Shown here in pieces: positions 8,159 to 18,948 of a DNA stretch of 64,000 nucleotides. Made by a program: the position numbers and the translations under genes. The notes beneath the pieces were generated by a model that saw only the letters and a program-made list of their open reading frames with translations, did not search any database and was not told the origin of the DNA. The DNA comes from Allodiplogaster sudhausi (lineage: Eukaryota; Nematoda; Chromadorea; Rhabditida; Diplogasteridae), in contig CALZFC010000093.1 in the NCBI GenBank assembly GCA_945643635.1, forward strand, positions 477,001 to 541,000. The letters are read 5' to 3'. How positions within the stretch are numbered: position 1 is the stretch's first letter; each line of letters begins with the position of its first letter.

Positions 8159-10594
8159 ATGTCAAAAACAATCTTGTCCAACGTGGACTCGCTGCTGCAA
8201 AAACTCAAAAGGAAACTCAACGATGCAGAGGCAATCGACTTCGACAACGATTCAATCAGTCAGTCAGAGATCGACTCTCTCGCAAAGGTAACAACTTCTT
8301 CACTCGCTTCGATACAAGTTCTACGTGAACAGCTCTTGTCAGCAATGACATCTTGGGATGAATTTATTGACCGTCTCTCAAAAGATCAACAAGTCATTCA
8401 AAACGATACAAAAGCCAAGAAAGAAGCAGGTGATGACGGCGTCACAGCAATTCTAGACAGGGCACTAGAGACGATGCAGCTCCTCAAAACCAACGAGCGT
8501 ACTCTACTCTCATCCACCAAACAAATCCAAAGTCAAGGCTCGGTAGCCAGCTTAAGTGACAATGCTTCCGGCGAACAAGCAACACAAGGCAATCAAGCAA
8601 CTGCTCCTCCCCGGTCAGTCTTTGCAAGGCATTATCACACGGACCATAATCAAGACTCGCGCATCCCCCGTCTCCCACTATTGCAAATCCCCCAATTCGA
8701 TGGAAACATGAATGACTGGAGGAGCTTCATACAGCTTTTCCGTTCAACCATCGACTCGCAACCGATACCCGAGATTGAAAAGCTGAGATATCTCATGTCA
8801 GCGATTACGGGTCCAGCGAAAGACGTCATTGCGGGATATTCTGTCGTGAACGGTGCATACTCTGATGTGTTGGCAACACTTGAAGAGGAATTTGGCGACA
8901 TGACAGTCAACCGGACACGATTACACGCATTGATCCGCAGAGTCAAGAAACCGGACGAATCAATTTCGGGAGCAAGAGTCGTCATTCGCGAGCTTACGAA
9001 GCTATGCCGTCAACTCACGGAGACAGGAGCGGACATCGAACATGAGCAGATGGTCTTAACAATTCAAGAACGCCTCCCTTCCTGGCTGCTGACTGCGTGC
9101 ATCCGAGAGAAAAGGAGAGCAGCTGTGAGGAATGAAGAATGGAGCGTGATGGGAATGCTCAGCTTTTGCCTCGAAGAAGTTCGGGATAGACGAGCTGTCA
9201 CAGAGATAGAGGATCAGTTGAGAGTGAAAGTGTCCGTTGCTGCTATCCCTCAAACGAAGGAATGGAAACCAGGATCGTACTCGAAAGCCAAACAGACTGC
9301 ATGGAAAAGAATATGCCGGCTGTGCGAATCCGAAGATCATCATGCAGCTTCTTGCAACAAATTCCGAACGATGAGAGAACGGAAGGAGCAAGCCAAAGCC
9401 AAGAAGCTCTGTCTACGCTGCTCAAGCAACAGACATTCGTCGGACAAATGCACGAGCAGATTCCGATGCCTCAACTGTGGAGATCAACTCCACCACACCA
9501 GCCTCTGCATCTCAAGCAAGGCACAGCAACCAAGAAGTCCCGCGTGGCAGGCCCCCTCACGAACAACGACAGCATGCGCCGCTGAAACGGAGAAGGATGT
9601 GGTCCTTCTGACAACACCAGTCACTCTGATCAACCTCGAAACTGGAGAGGAACATGAAGCAACTGCATTCCTTGACTCTGGCAGCCAAGGAAGCTTCATC
9701 TCAGATGACTTGGCAGGAACACTTCAACTGCAGCCGAAACGGACAACCATCCTGAAGATGACTACCTTCGCAGCAGATGAAGAGAGGATAATCGAGAGCA
9801 AGGTCTTCTCGATTGGCCTTCGGAAAGACGACGGCTCTATTCTTGAGATGACCGTCAAGAGCACTCCGACAATCGTTGGAGCAGTGCGCGCAATCACGGA
9901 GCCACAGTTCCAACAGCAGCAACCTAAAGGAGTGTACACGAAGCCAACTCCCCTAATCGGATCAGATTACTTCTGGTCGATCATTCGTCACAAAGACAAA
10001 ACCCTCCCTTTCGGCTTGTCTTTGATCGACACAACTCTTGGACAAATCGCAACTGGATCCGCAGTAGTAGCAGCAGCGTTCCAAGATGATGCAATCACCA
10101 TTGCCATCGCGAAAGAAGACAAGGTGAAAGAAGAAATTCTCAAGGCCATGCATTCTCTAGATTGTCTGGGCATCACAGACAGCCCTTTCGAAAAGGACGA
10201 CGAAACCGCTCTGTTCGAAGACAGCGTGACAATCTCGACTGAGCTTGGAGAAGAAGGCCGTATCTATGTTGGATGGCCGTGGAAGGAGAAGCACCCGAAT
10301 CTCCCAACAAATCGAGGAATATGCTTCGGAAGGCTCAAATCTACCGTGAAGAACCTCACTGAGCAAGCACGCCTCGAGATGTACGACGAAGTTATCAAAG
10401 AACAACTCCGCTCCGACGTCATTGAAGAGGTGCCCAAGGAACCTCCTTCTGACGGACGACCCATTCACTACTTGCCACACCACGGAGTGTACAATCCAGC
10501 CAAGAAGACAACCAAGCTTCGGATTGTCTATGATGCTTCATGTGGACCAAAGGGAAGATCACTGAACGACATGATCTATTCCGGCCCAAGATGA
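8159..10594 (+). CDS. Retroelement gag, protease and start of reverse transcriptase
   Basis: This 811-codon frame starts with a coiled-coil-like N-terminus. The DUF1759-type gag core follows at about residues 165-310 (LLQIPQFDGNMNDWRSFIQL). Cys/His knuckles lie at about residues 385-450, including CRLCESEDHHAASC and CLNCGDQLHHTSLC. The aspartic protease motif FLDSGSQGSFI (peptidase A17 type) is near residue 505. The frame enters the reverse transcriptase N-terminus (LRIVYDASCGPKG) and stops at 10592-10594. The next reading frame, in another register, carries on the domain directly, which marks a 1-nt-class frame break near 10590. Gag forms the capsid and the protease cuts the polyprotein. The ATG is the first in the transcript leader. 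Confidence 0.9.
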   Translation: MSKTILSNVDSLLQKLKRKLNDAEAIDFDNDSISQSEIDSLAKVTTSSLASIQVLREQLLSAMTSWDEFIDRLSKDQQVIQNDTKAKKEAGDDGVTAILDRALETMQLLKTNERTLLSSTKQIQSQGSVASLSDNASGEQATQGNQATAPPRSVFARHYHTDHNQDSRIPRLPLLQIPQFDGNMNDWRSFIQLFRSTIDSQPIPEIEKLRYLMSAITGPAKDVIAGYSVVNGAYSDVLATLEEEFGDMTVNRTRLHALIRRVKKPDESISGARVVIRELTKLCRQLTETGADIEHEQMVLTIQERLPSWLLTACIREKRRAAVRNEEWSVMGMLSFCLEEVRDRRAVTEIEDQLRVKVSVAAIPQTKEWKPGSYSKAKQTAWKRICRLCESEDHHAASCNKFRTMRERKEQAKAKKLCLRCSSNRHSSDKCTSRFRCLNCGDQLHHTSLCISSKAQQPRSPAWQAPSRTTTACAAETEKDVVLLTTPVTLINLETGEEHEATAFLDSGSQGSFISDDLAGTLQLQPKRTTILKMTTFAADEERIIESKVFSIGLRKDDGSILEMTVKSTPTIVGAVRAITEPQFQQQQPKGVYTKPTPLIGSDYFWSIIRHKDKTLPFGLSLIDTTLGQIATGSAVVAAAFQDDAITIAIAKEDKVKEEILKAMHSLDCLGITDSPFEKDDETALFEDSVTISTELGEEGRIYVGWPWKEKHPNLPTNRGICFGRLKSTVKNLTEQARLEMYDEVIKEQLRSDVIEEVPKEPPSDGRPIHYLPHHGVYNPAKKTTKLRIVYDASCGPKGRSLNDMIYSGPR

Positions 10595-12645
10595 TTTCCA
10601 ATCTCGTTGGAATGCTCCTAAGAATGCGCTGCCACCAGTTCATCATCACAGCAGACATCAAGAAGGCCTTCCTGCAGCTCGGTCTGGTCGAAAGGGATCG
10701 AGATGCCACTCGCTTTCTCTGGCTCCGTAACCCACTCGAGTGCGTAACTGAAGAAAACATAGTCGAGCACCGCTTCAAGCGGGTCCTCTTTGGCGTCATC
10801 GCCTCGCCCTTTTTGTTAGCAGCGTCCGTCGATCATCACCTGAGCAAACATAACTGCCAACTCGCAGAAGAACTCAAGAACAGCATTTATGCTGACAACT
10901 TCATGATGTGTGCAGACAGTGAGGAGGAAGCAAGACGGAAATGCATCGAGGCGAAGGAACTGCTAGCTTCAGCACAAATGACATTGCGCGAATTCACAAG
11001 CAATAATGCTGCAATCCACGAAGAATTCGCAGACGAGCCGGCAAAAAAAATAACGAAGTTCTTAGGTCTCATATGGAACACTGAAAAGGATGTTCTCTCG
11101 ATCAAGACCGGCCAAAAGAGAGCTGAAGTACAGACGAAAACGACAGTGAGCGCTGAACTTGCTGCCGGTTTCGACCCGCTAGGCCTCGTCAGTCCTGCAG
11201 TCCTTCCTGCTCGACTATTCTTACAGAAGATCAGCAAAAAATACGACTGGAAAACAGCACTGGACGGCGAAGACCAACTTGAATGGCAACAGATCTCAGG
11301 AGAACTCCTGGAACTCCAGATGTCCATCAAAAGGCAAATAATCGTCAACAGCTCCACAGAACTTCACTCCTTCTGCGATGCCAGTGGTAATGGCCTCGGA
11401 GTAGTAGTTTATCTCCGAACTACGACAGAAGGTGGAATTCACGTGGTGCCTGTGCTTGCAAAATCCAGAGTTGTCCCATCCTCAGAAAAGGACAAGGAAG
11501 AGAAGGTCACGATTCCCCGTTTGGAACTAACGGCAGCACAGATTGGAGCCAAACTTCTATCCTTCACAAAAACGGAGCTCAGAATCCAGCCGAAGCGAAC
11601 GATCCTTTGGACAGACAGCCGATGTGTGCTCGCGTGGCTGAAGAACGAAAAGCTGGAAAAGCTGCCTCGTTACGTCGGAAACCGAGTGAACTCAATTCTA
11701 GAAGAGAAAATCGAGCAAATGAGATTCGTGCCGACCAAAGAAAATCCCGCAGACATCGCATCTCGAGGAGTCCCTTTCGACGAGCTCCAGACATCTCAAC
11801 TCTGGTGGAATGGACCAAGATGGCTCACAATGGAGGAATCCGAATGGCCAGAAGCACCTCCTGTCAATGGATCCGAAGAAGACAACCAGAATGATGAAGA
11901 GATCCATCTCCAGACAGCTGCCGTCACATCGAGCACCTCCAAATTGAAGCTGTCGCCTATCTCAATCAACACGGAAAGGTTCAGCAACCTCAGCAGGCTC
12001 CTCAATGCCACTTCTCAAGTCATCCGCTTCGCAGCTCTCATGATGAAGACTATTAACAAGTCTCCCCAGACAAGATGGCTTCAAATCGCGACAACCTCAG
12101 CAACTCCGAGTGCTGATGAGCGAAATAACGCTCTTCGCCTCCTTCTCATGCAATGCGCTTACGATCATCCTCCAGACAAAGATTTGAAAACGAATCTAGA
12201 CCTTCAAGAGAATGATGGAATCTGGACGTGCCAAGGTCGCCTCGACAATTGCGAACCGCCAACGAGAACACGCCACCCGTGGTTTGTTAACGCGAAGTCA
12301 CCCTTGGCGCGAGTCCTCATTCTCGACGCACACGTGCGCAGTGCACACAGCAACTCCGCAAATACGGTCGCAACTCTCCGACAGAACTTCTGGATCAACC
12401 GAGCAAAGCAGTTGACGGCGAGCGTGATCAGCTCATGCAATAGCTGTCGAAAGCGAAAGGCGACCCCTTTTGCTGCTCCACAGATGGCTCCACTGCCTCC
12501 GGAAAGAGTCATCCGTTCGCCCGCTTTCTCCTCCACTGGACTCGACTACTTCGGCCCTCTCTCAACCATCAGAAATGGTCAACCACTATCGCAATGGTGG
12601 CACTCTTCACGTGCACCGCGACTCGTGCAATTCACCTGGAAGTAG
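10595..12645 (+). CDS. Retroelement reverse transcriptase, RNase H and integrase N-terminus
   Basis: The open frame spans 10540-12645; the first 55 nt overlap the preceding frame. Reverse transcriptase motifs include ITADIKKAFLQL (first catalytic Asp), FGVIASPFLLAASVDHHL and the palm motif IYADNFMMC at about 10885, where the usual YxDD reads YADN. RNase H follows (SFCDASGNGLGVVVYL, RLELTAAQIGAKLL, ILWTDSRCVLAWL) at about 11365-11650. The integrase H2C2 zinc-binding region lies at about 12330-12470 with CNSCRKRK, and the catalytic core begins at GLDYFGPL. The frame then leaves the core and stops at 12643-12645; the core continues in another frame, so a second break lies near 12590. Confidence 0.9.
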
Positions 12646-13555
12646 TCAATGATCTGTCTGCAGCAAGTGCCATCAACGCAATCAAGCGATTCATCGTAAG
12701 ACGAGGGAAACCTGTGAAGATCATCACGGACAATGCCACCTGCTTCACACTCGCCCAGAAAGCGTGCGCTGAGGCCATCGAAGACCTGAAATGGCAATTC
12801 ATTCCTCCGAGATCGCCTTGGCAGGGTGGGTTCTATGAGAGGATGGTGAAGGAAGTGAAAGTATGCCTCCGCTCCACAGCCGGCAAGAAGAAGATCGAAG
12901 CAGATGAACTCCAAACTCTGATGGCAGGAATTGAAGCCATTCTCAACAATCGCCCACTCATTCAAACGGGTGACGACGGTGAAGTCCTTCGCCCACAAGA
13001 TCTTCTGCAGCCTCTGGTGAACACGACGCTGCACTCCTTCGAATTCGATGACTACGACGAGGACCACAAAATACTAGAAGCATGGGAAGCGACGAATGAA
13101 CTACTCGAAAAGTTCTGGGACATCTGGACCCGGCATTATATCCCTGCATTGCGAGAACGGCATCAACAATTCATGAAGCAGAATCGTAGTCGAACCAACA
13201 GAGCTCCAACGATTGGCGAAGTCGTGATAGTCGTCGATGAACTCAAGAAGAGAGACGACTGGCCACTCGGAAGAATCGTCAAACTACACGAAGGAACAGA
13301 CGGAAACATCCGCACAGCTACAGTGAGAATGAAAAACGGGCGTGAGTTGAAGCGAAGCGTCACGCATCTTCTCGCACTTGAAGGAGAAGGAGATACGCTG
13401 CCAGCAGAAGTTACAGAAGAGGCAACCGATACGACAGTTGATGCCGCCGATGCAGTTGACAAAAGGGCACAAGAAAAGAATCAACCAGAAGGTACGAGCA
13501 AGAACACGACTCAACGACGCTATAACCTCAGGTCAATCGCGAAACAAGCTGTGGC
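12594..13555 (+). CDS. Retroelement integrase core and C-terminus
   Basis: This is the 5' third of a 962-codon frame. It resumes the integrase core (FTCTATRAIHLEVV), then DNATCF and the PPRSPWQGGFYERMVK block with the catalytic Glu. The DUF5641-type C-terminal region follows (FWDIWTRHYIPALRERH, VVDELKKRDDWPLGRIV). A basic, Thr-rich linker precedes the env-like region, which is in the same frame with no stop between. Integrase would insert the cDNA; the 5-bp target duplication is its footprint. Confidence 0.88.
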
Positions 13556-16203
13556 GAGCATGTTTCTCATCCTGATCTTTGGAAACGGGACACTCGCTAG
13601 CCGATGCCCTAACGACAAGGCACCACTCGGATCACAACTCTACTTCTTGGAAGACTGCCAGGAGTACGGTGTCGCTGCCTTCAAGAAGCCCGACGGCTCA
13701 CTCTGTCACTTGTCCCGAGAATGTCCTGGAAACGCCCTGCGTAGCGAATCTGGAGACCTCTGTGGCCCTCAATGCAGTTGTGAAGAATGGGCAAGTGGAT
13801 GCTCTCACTACCAAGGCATGTTCACACAAAACTCATCCAGCAAGAATGAGAAAACCAAAGCAATCCTCGCAGATATGAAGCCAATCTACTGCTCTTGGCA
13901 CCCGAATCCAAATTGCAGCAAGGATGAACTCCAAATTGACGTCTCTCAAGTTATTTTATTCGATAACTCATATTACCCTCTGAAGGAGATGAACATCAAG
14001 TTTACCGAGATCGATCGAGCACACTGCAAGGGACAAGGAGCCAAGACTGGAACATCCGAATACTGCACTCGCTTTAATTGCACAGAGAACGGAACTGCTT
14101 TCTGTTTCCTCCCGAAACAGCCGATAGCTCTTCTCGTCACCAAACAAGGAAATATCGCAATAAAGCAGTGGGGCTCAGTGTCAAGAACAGTCTACGGCTT
14201 CAAGAAGGAGAAAGAAGAGTGTACCACATGCTCAATCTCCTGCTCAAACGAAGGAATTTCTGCAACCAGTGATGGTGTTCGACTGATAGCCGTACAAATG
14301 GAGAAGTACTCGACAATGGTCGAGCATCCCACGCAGCAGCAAGAAGTGCGCTTCCCGCATTCAGTGATTGCTATTCCGTACAACGTGAACGTGAAGATGC
14401 ACAAAGGCAGCACTGTTGTCTTTGACAAGGACATTCACTGTGAAGCCAGAAACGTCTGCGAAAACATTACATGCACACTCTGCTGGGAAGCCATCATCCA
14501 CCTCCAATGCTATCCGAAATGGATGATCGCCCTACTCATGGCCGCCGCATACATCCTCCTCTCACTAGCCGTCATGCTTCTGAGTGCCAGCCGATGCATT
14601 TGTAAAGCGCTTAAAGGAGGCGCCAACTCTGCCCGCCTAGCCAGCAGAAGCATCATCACAGTCGGGAGGGCCGTCGCGAGCTGCATCGGAAAATGCATCC
14701 CGAAAAGGAAACGCCATAAGGAATCTCGAATCCGTCTTGTCAGCCGCAATAAGCGGAAAGAAGCAGTCCCGCTATTAGCTCTAGCTGTGATTCTATCAAT
14801 CTTTACTCCAGCTTCAGCGTGCGACCAAACAATCATCATCACCACCACCGAGGACTTATGTCAAATCCAAGACGACAAGACAGTGATTTGCACATCCATT
14901 GATGTAGCCAACTTCAACGGAGCTGCAACAGGTGTAATAACCTGTCTCCAATTGAAGGACGAAAATGGCAATCCTGCAGCCTCAATCCAAATACAAGTCG
15001 AACAGATCGCTAACAAATGCGAAAAGCAGTTCAAATTCGCCACAAGAGCCTTCGAGATCGAGACAACATCAGTGAAGAGGTGCGCTGGATCTGGAAGCTG
15101 TCAAGAAAATCGGTGTGCTATTATGGCAACCGATGAGGAGATAACTGAACTCGGGTATGTGAACAGATTCCCTGGAGTTTCTGGTTATCTTGGAAGTTCC
15201 GGGTGTCTCTGGAACGGCTGCCTTTCTTGCAACAGCGCATGCACCTTCTTCAAATCAGTAGGAAGTCTTTCACTGCTCCAGCTACCTGCCTGTCGTGACA
15301 ATCAGCATCGAATTTTCAACCAACAACGAAACAGAGAAGCAGTTCTTCAAAATGTCACCAGGAATGCTGACAACCATGAAAGGAATCCAAGTGAAGATGA
15401 ACTACGTCATCGAACCGCCCATGCCAGCCTTGACGACAGCCTTCGTATCAGACGGAGAAGTGGTGGCTCTACTGACGCCTGAGGAAGAAAGAGAAGCATC
15501 AGTCTTCCCATGCAACTCCTCAGATCTCAGCCAGTGCCAATTCAGAAAGGAAGCTTGTCAGTGCAAATTAGCTGACGACGACTTAGTCAAGTGTGCCTGC
15601 GCAAATGGACAAGCAACCGCAAATGCAATTCGAAGATGCACACTTCCACAACGGCAAGGTTCAGTCTGGTTTGAAGCAGAAGGCAGTTCGGTATCTGTGG
15701 CACAGCCGACCGCAGTTGCCGATCTTTCGATTAGAATCCAGGACTTGAAGCTCGCTCAGATCGAGTCGCATGCGAAATGCATAATGGATTCAACAAGCAT
15801 GGTCGGCTGTCATAGCTGTAGTGCTGGGGCAACGCTGACGTACGTCTGCACCTCTACTCCCCATGCAGCTATCGGCCACCTGAACTGCGATTCAGGAAAA
15901 GCCCTCCCTGTGAAGTGCACGCCCGAAGCCATTACGAGGATGACTACCTTCACTTCTTCCACCTCTGAAGTTCAAGAGAACTGCCAACTAAGCTGTGGTC
16001 GCGAACAAATCAAAGTCAAGATCAATGGAACTCTCAAGACAATCTTCGATGTAAGCTAACAAAAAAGCAACACTCAGTTCGGCCTCATCATTGCCACTCG
16101 AAATAATATATTGGCCCTCCTTGCAGATCATATGTCCTATTCTATTGTTCTAATAGCATCATCAATCATGGTCATTTTCTTCGTCTGCAAAATCTGTATG
16201 TAG
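13556..16203 (+). CDS. Retroelement env-like glycoprotein region, broken
   Basis: The region follows pol. It starts with a hydrophobic signal-like segment (MFLILIFGNGTLAS) and a Cys-rich ectodomain with many Asn-X-Ser/Thr sites. A hydrophobic span lies at about 14520-14600 (MIALLMAAAYILLSLAVMLL), then a basic loop. A second hydrophobic segment near 14770-14818 ends ASAC at an apparent cleavage site. The following Cys-rich part resembles the phlebovirus-type Gc class II fusion proteins reported for Cer7/Tas-like elements. The frame is broken near 15280 and again near 16055 beside an A6 run; the last piece encodes a C-terminal membrane anchor ending at about 16201. It is annotated as a defective copy. 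The phlebovirus resemblance is from memory of the family and needs a profile search. Confidence 0.75.
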
Positions 16204-16235
16204 CTTTTTGTCTTCGCTAATTTCCTCTCCCCCAG

Positions 16236-16586
16236 TGTCGGCAAGTGCCGAGTATAGGAAGTTCTTTTCCCCCATCCTACTAATGAATCATTCCTCCGCT
16301 TCATCTATTTTTGGTAAAGGAAAAGAATTCTAGATGAGTTGTTTTTCACCCTTCTCTTCTGCCAGACATATGAAAAGGTCTATATGAATCACCATCTCCT
16401 CCTCTTTCCTTGATATTGTGATAGAAGACAGAATGTCTGGAATGCTTTCTATCGTGCTTTAAAAGGAGAAGTCAAACACTTATTATTCATTTTACTCTCT
16501 TCATTTCGATTTTATGTTTGAGATGAACGGTTTAATTACCCAAGTTTGAGGGAGAATAAAGGATACCTGTCTTCTTGCTCGCAACA
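16236..16586 (+). repeat. 3' LTR (351 bp) with polyadenylation signal
   Basis: It is identical by eye to the 5' LTR except for an extra 22 bp containing GAGAATAAAGGA, the AATAAA signal, close to the right end. Confidence 0.9.
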
Positions 16587-16591
16587 ATAGG
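16587..16591. other. Target-site duplication of the BEL element (right)
   Basis: ATAGG follows the 3' LTR terminus CAACA and matches 7764-7768. Confidence 0.85.
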
Positions 16592-17300
16592 CAATCAGTT
16601 CCAGCTTTACATACCAAATCACGGATGATTTCCTTTTTGATGAAAATTTTGGATTCCTAGCCTTTTGATAAAAGTGAGTTCGTAGGTCTTGCGTTTTGGA
16701 ACTGTGATGTTTAAAAAAACAGAGCATAAAATATCTTGAAACAAACAAATTGCTATTTCTTTGATCACGTCGGAAAGTAAGTGCGCATACAGCGTAGAGT
16801 AGTGCTTTATTCTGTAGAATGCGAGAGTTGATAACCAAGACATGTGGAAAAGTTAGCAGAGCGCTATTGATCATGAGAAAATCAAGCAAGTCAACCACTT
16901 TCATCTCCAGGAGAAGTCTACTCATTTGACTATATTTAATATATAGATGTTGTCATATGTTATTTAAAAACAAATATATCTTTTTGAAAAGTGCTCTGCA
17001 GAAACAGCACAGATCTGTGGGGAATTTGTATTAATGGAGTAGGAAATCGATGGATAAAAACGAAGAGAAGTCTACTCATTTGACTACATACCATATAGGT
17101 GTTGTAAAATGTTATTTAAAATACACATATAACTTTAAAAAAGTGCTCTGCAGAAACAGCGCAGCCGCTATTTCTGCAGGGTATTTGCATCTATGGAGTA
17201 GGGCATCAATGAATAAAAATGAATTCTTGAGAAGGAATGAGAAAAATTATAGTATGCATATACATGTACTTGCCACCAAATGAGATATGTGCACCTGACG
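16592..17300 (-). pseudogene. Receptor exon-1 relic and duplicated flanking block
   Basis: On the minus strand between about 16760 and 16925 the frame reads VVDLLDFLMINSALLTFPHV, then NSRILQNKALLYAV. This parallels exon 1 of the neighbouring receptors (LLDW..., ALLTFP-like, ARILLSKYYSTLY). Upstream, the segments near 16905-17010 and 17065-17170 are tandem copies of each other (TCTACTCATTTGACTA, GTGCTCTGCAGAAACAGC). They also match 3245-3535. No further exons are intact, so this is a fragment. Confidence 0.45.
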
Positions 17301-17544
17301 CTAATGATGCTGATTCAATTCTCGTTTTGCTGTCAAGAAGATTGGAGAAATATATTTAACAATTCTGCTACGGTTCTCGAACGTTCGGTGACGTTCAAAT
17401 GTAGATATACAAAAAAAGGGCAAAGATCCGACTTTATGCAACGTATTTTTTTTGGGAAAACGGGCTTCTAACGACATATGTACATTCATACGTGACTATT
17501 CTAACTGCATACATACATACATGTATGTTTGAAAAATCTCTTAA

Positions 17545-18948
17545 TCAGAAACGGCGGCGACTTGAGTTCATGTTTTGAAATGTGGAACTTGGCGTGGTTT
17601 GCCGAGCTCTTCCTTGGCTTCGCCTTCTAAAAGGCCACCACGGCAGAAGAGCGCGACCCATCGAGTGAGAGAAGGTCAGCAGACACCTGAATTACGGTGG
17701 TCACACGGAAATAAAAACCCAAACAAACAAAATGGTTCTGAAATATATGAAACCAGAATGGTGCTGCGCAGGAAATGGCCTGAAGAGCGGGTGTCGTATA
17801 ACCGAGATATACATTGTTAGTGTAGCCGCTAATGATCTACAAGAAGATATTGATTGATTAATGTATTTATGTATTTATAGAATCAATCGTAAAAGCCAAA
17901 CCCAAATGACAAAGTAGACGACATAAGTCGCAAATCCGAGCGTGGATGTAATGACAATGCCACTCTCTGCTCGGCCGCGAGAGTCCAGTTGATGCGGTTG
18001 ACTTGCCGACTGCCGCTTATATGCCAGAATAACAAGTAGAGCGGTGTTTACGACAAAAGTTACAGCACAAATGAAGATAAAGTATGCCCGTTGAAGCAGA
18101 GCAGCAAACTGTATAGAGTATATTCACTTTATTCCCGTATTATTTCAATGAATAAACAAGTTTTTTTTTATTAGAGAGCTATTTAATTTCAAAAATATCC
18201 AACAAACCGTATCTTCTCCAAAATATGGAAGGAAGATCGATCGACCGTCTTCTTGAACGACGAGGATGTAGCGAAAGCCGTGATACGCGCTTGGCATCGT
18301 TAGAGGGAGAGGAAGCACGAAGACGAGCGCCAACGATATTCGAAAGAGCGTTTTCTCGTACTAAATAATATAATATTTTTTTGCTTCCTCAAAAATATTA
18401 TCAAAACTGATCCTTTTACAATTATTTATCTAGTATTCTTTATACGAAAGTTTGTTATGATGAAAAACGATACCAAAAACAATGCCAGAAAAGGAAGGAA
18501 TCATAAAAATTGACTCTTTTCTTATGGGGAAATGTGAAAGCGGCCAGGCGATTTAGCGCGAGGGCCAAGCTGGCTTGAAGCTGTGCGCCTTGAGAATAAA
18601 TCATGATAAAGCAGCCGGTCATCGACAGAAAAAATCTCTCCTACCAACTAAAAAATGACGGCCAAGTCGTAAAAGACATCAGAAACAGCGAGGAAATATA
18701 GACAGCGAAATCCTGCATTTAAGAAGAAAAGAAATACATTACGTAGTAGGTAAGTAACAAGAAGAGAAAAGCCGGAATTGACCAACCGCAAATCCGGCAA
18801 TGACAATAAAACGGAAAGTGTAGAGTGTCGAGTAGTATTTGCTGAGAAGAATGCGCGCGTAGACGAAGAAGGCAAACGGGAAAGTGAGCAGCCCGATAGC
18901 GAGCATAATCATACATGTGATCCAATCGAGCAATTCGAGTTGTTCCAT
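17545..18948 (-). CDS. Chemoreceptor-like 7TM protein, copy A
   Basis: Seven exons were read by comparison with copies B to D. Exon 1 (from the ATG at 18948) carries TM1, MIMLAIGLLTFPFAFFVYAR. Exon 2 (about 18719-18645) carries TM2. Exon 3 carries TM3 with AQLQASLALALNRLAAF, the 'NR' motif typical of nematode Srg/Srv-type receptors. Exon 4 (YEKTLFRISLALVFVLPLPL) carries TM4. Exon 5 carries TM5 and TM6 (SGIVITSTLGFATYVVYFVI). Exon 6 gives TTPALQAISCAAPFW, and exon 7 continues the end of TM7 (CLLTFSHSMGRALL) into a basic tail ending at TGA 17545. Total length is about 315 residues, usual for the class. It is a likely plasma-membrane receptor of sensory neurons. AG directly precedes the ATG, fitting trans-splicing. 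Its tail differs from the B-D tails through a small deletion. Exact subfamily uncertain. Confidence 0.65.

Larger units (their letters stand above)
7769..16586 (+). mobile_element. Complete BEL/Pao LTR retroelement with env-like region
   Basis: The element is 8.8 kb, flanked by ATAGG target duplications, with LTRs that start TGTCGG and end CAACA. The internal order is gag (DUF1759-like), zinc knuckles, protease, reverse transcriptase, RNase H, integrase with a DUF5641-like C-terminus, and an env-like glycoprotein region. This order and env position match the nematode BEL/Pao elements of the Cer7/Tas type. Apart from one 22-bp indel I found no differences between the LTRs by eye, so insertion is recent. 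The internal reading frame is broken near 10590, 12590, 15280 and 16055, so this copy as assembled cannot make full Pol or Env from simple frames. It sits between a doubtful gene and the receptor array. Confidence 0.92.
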
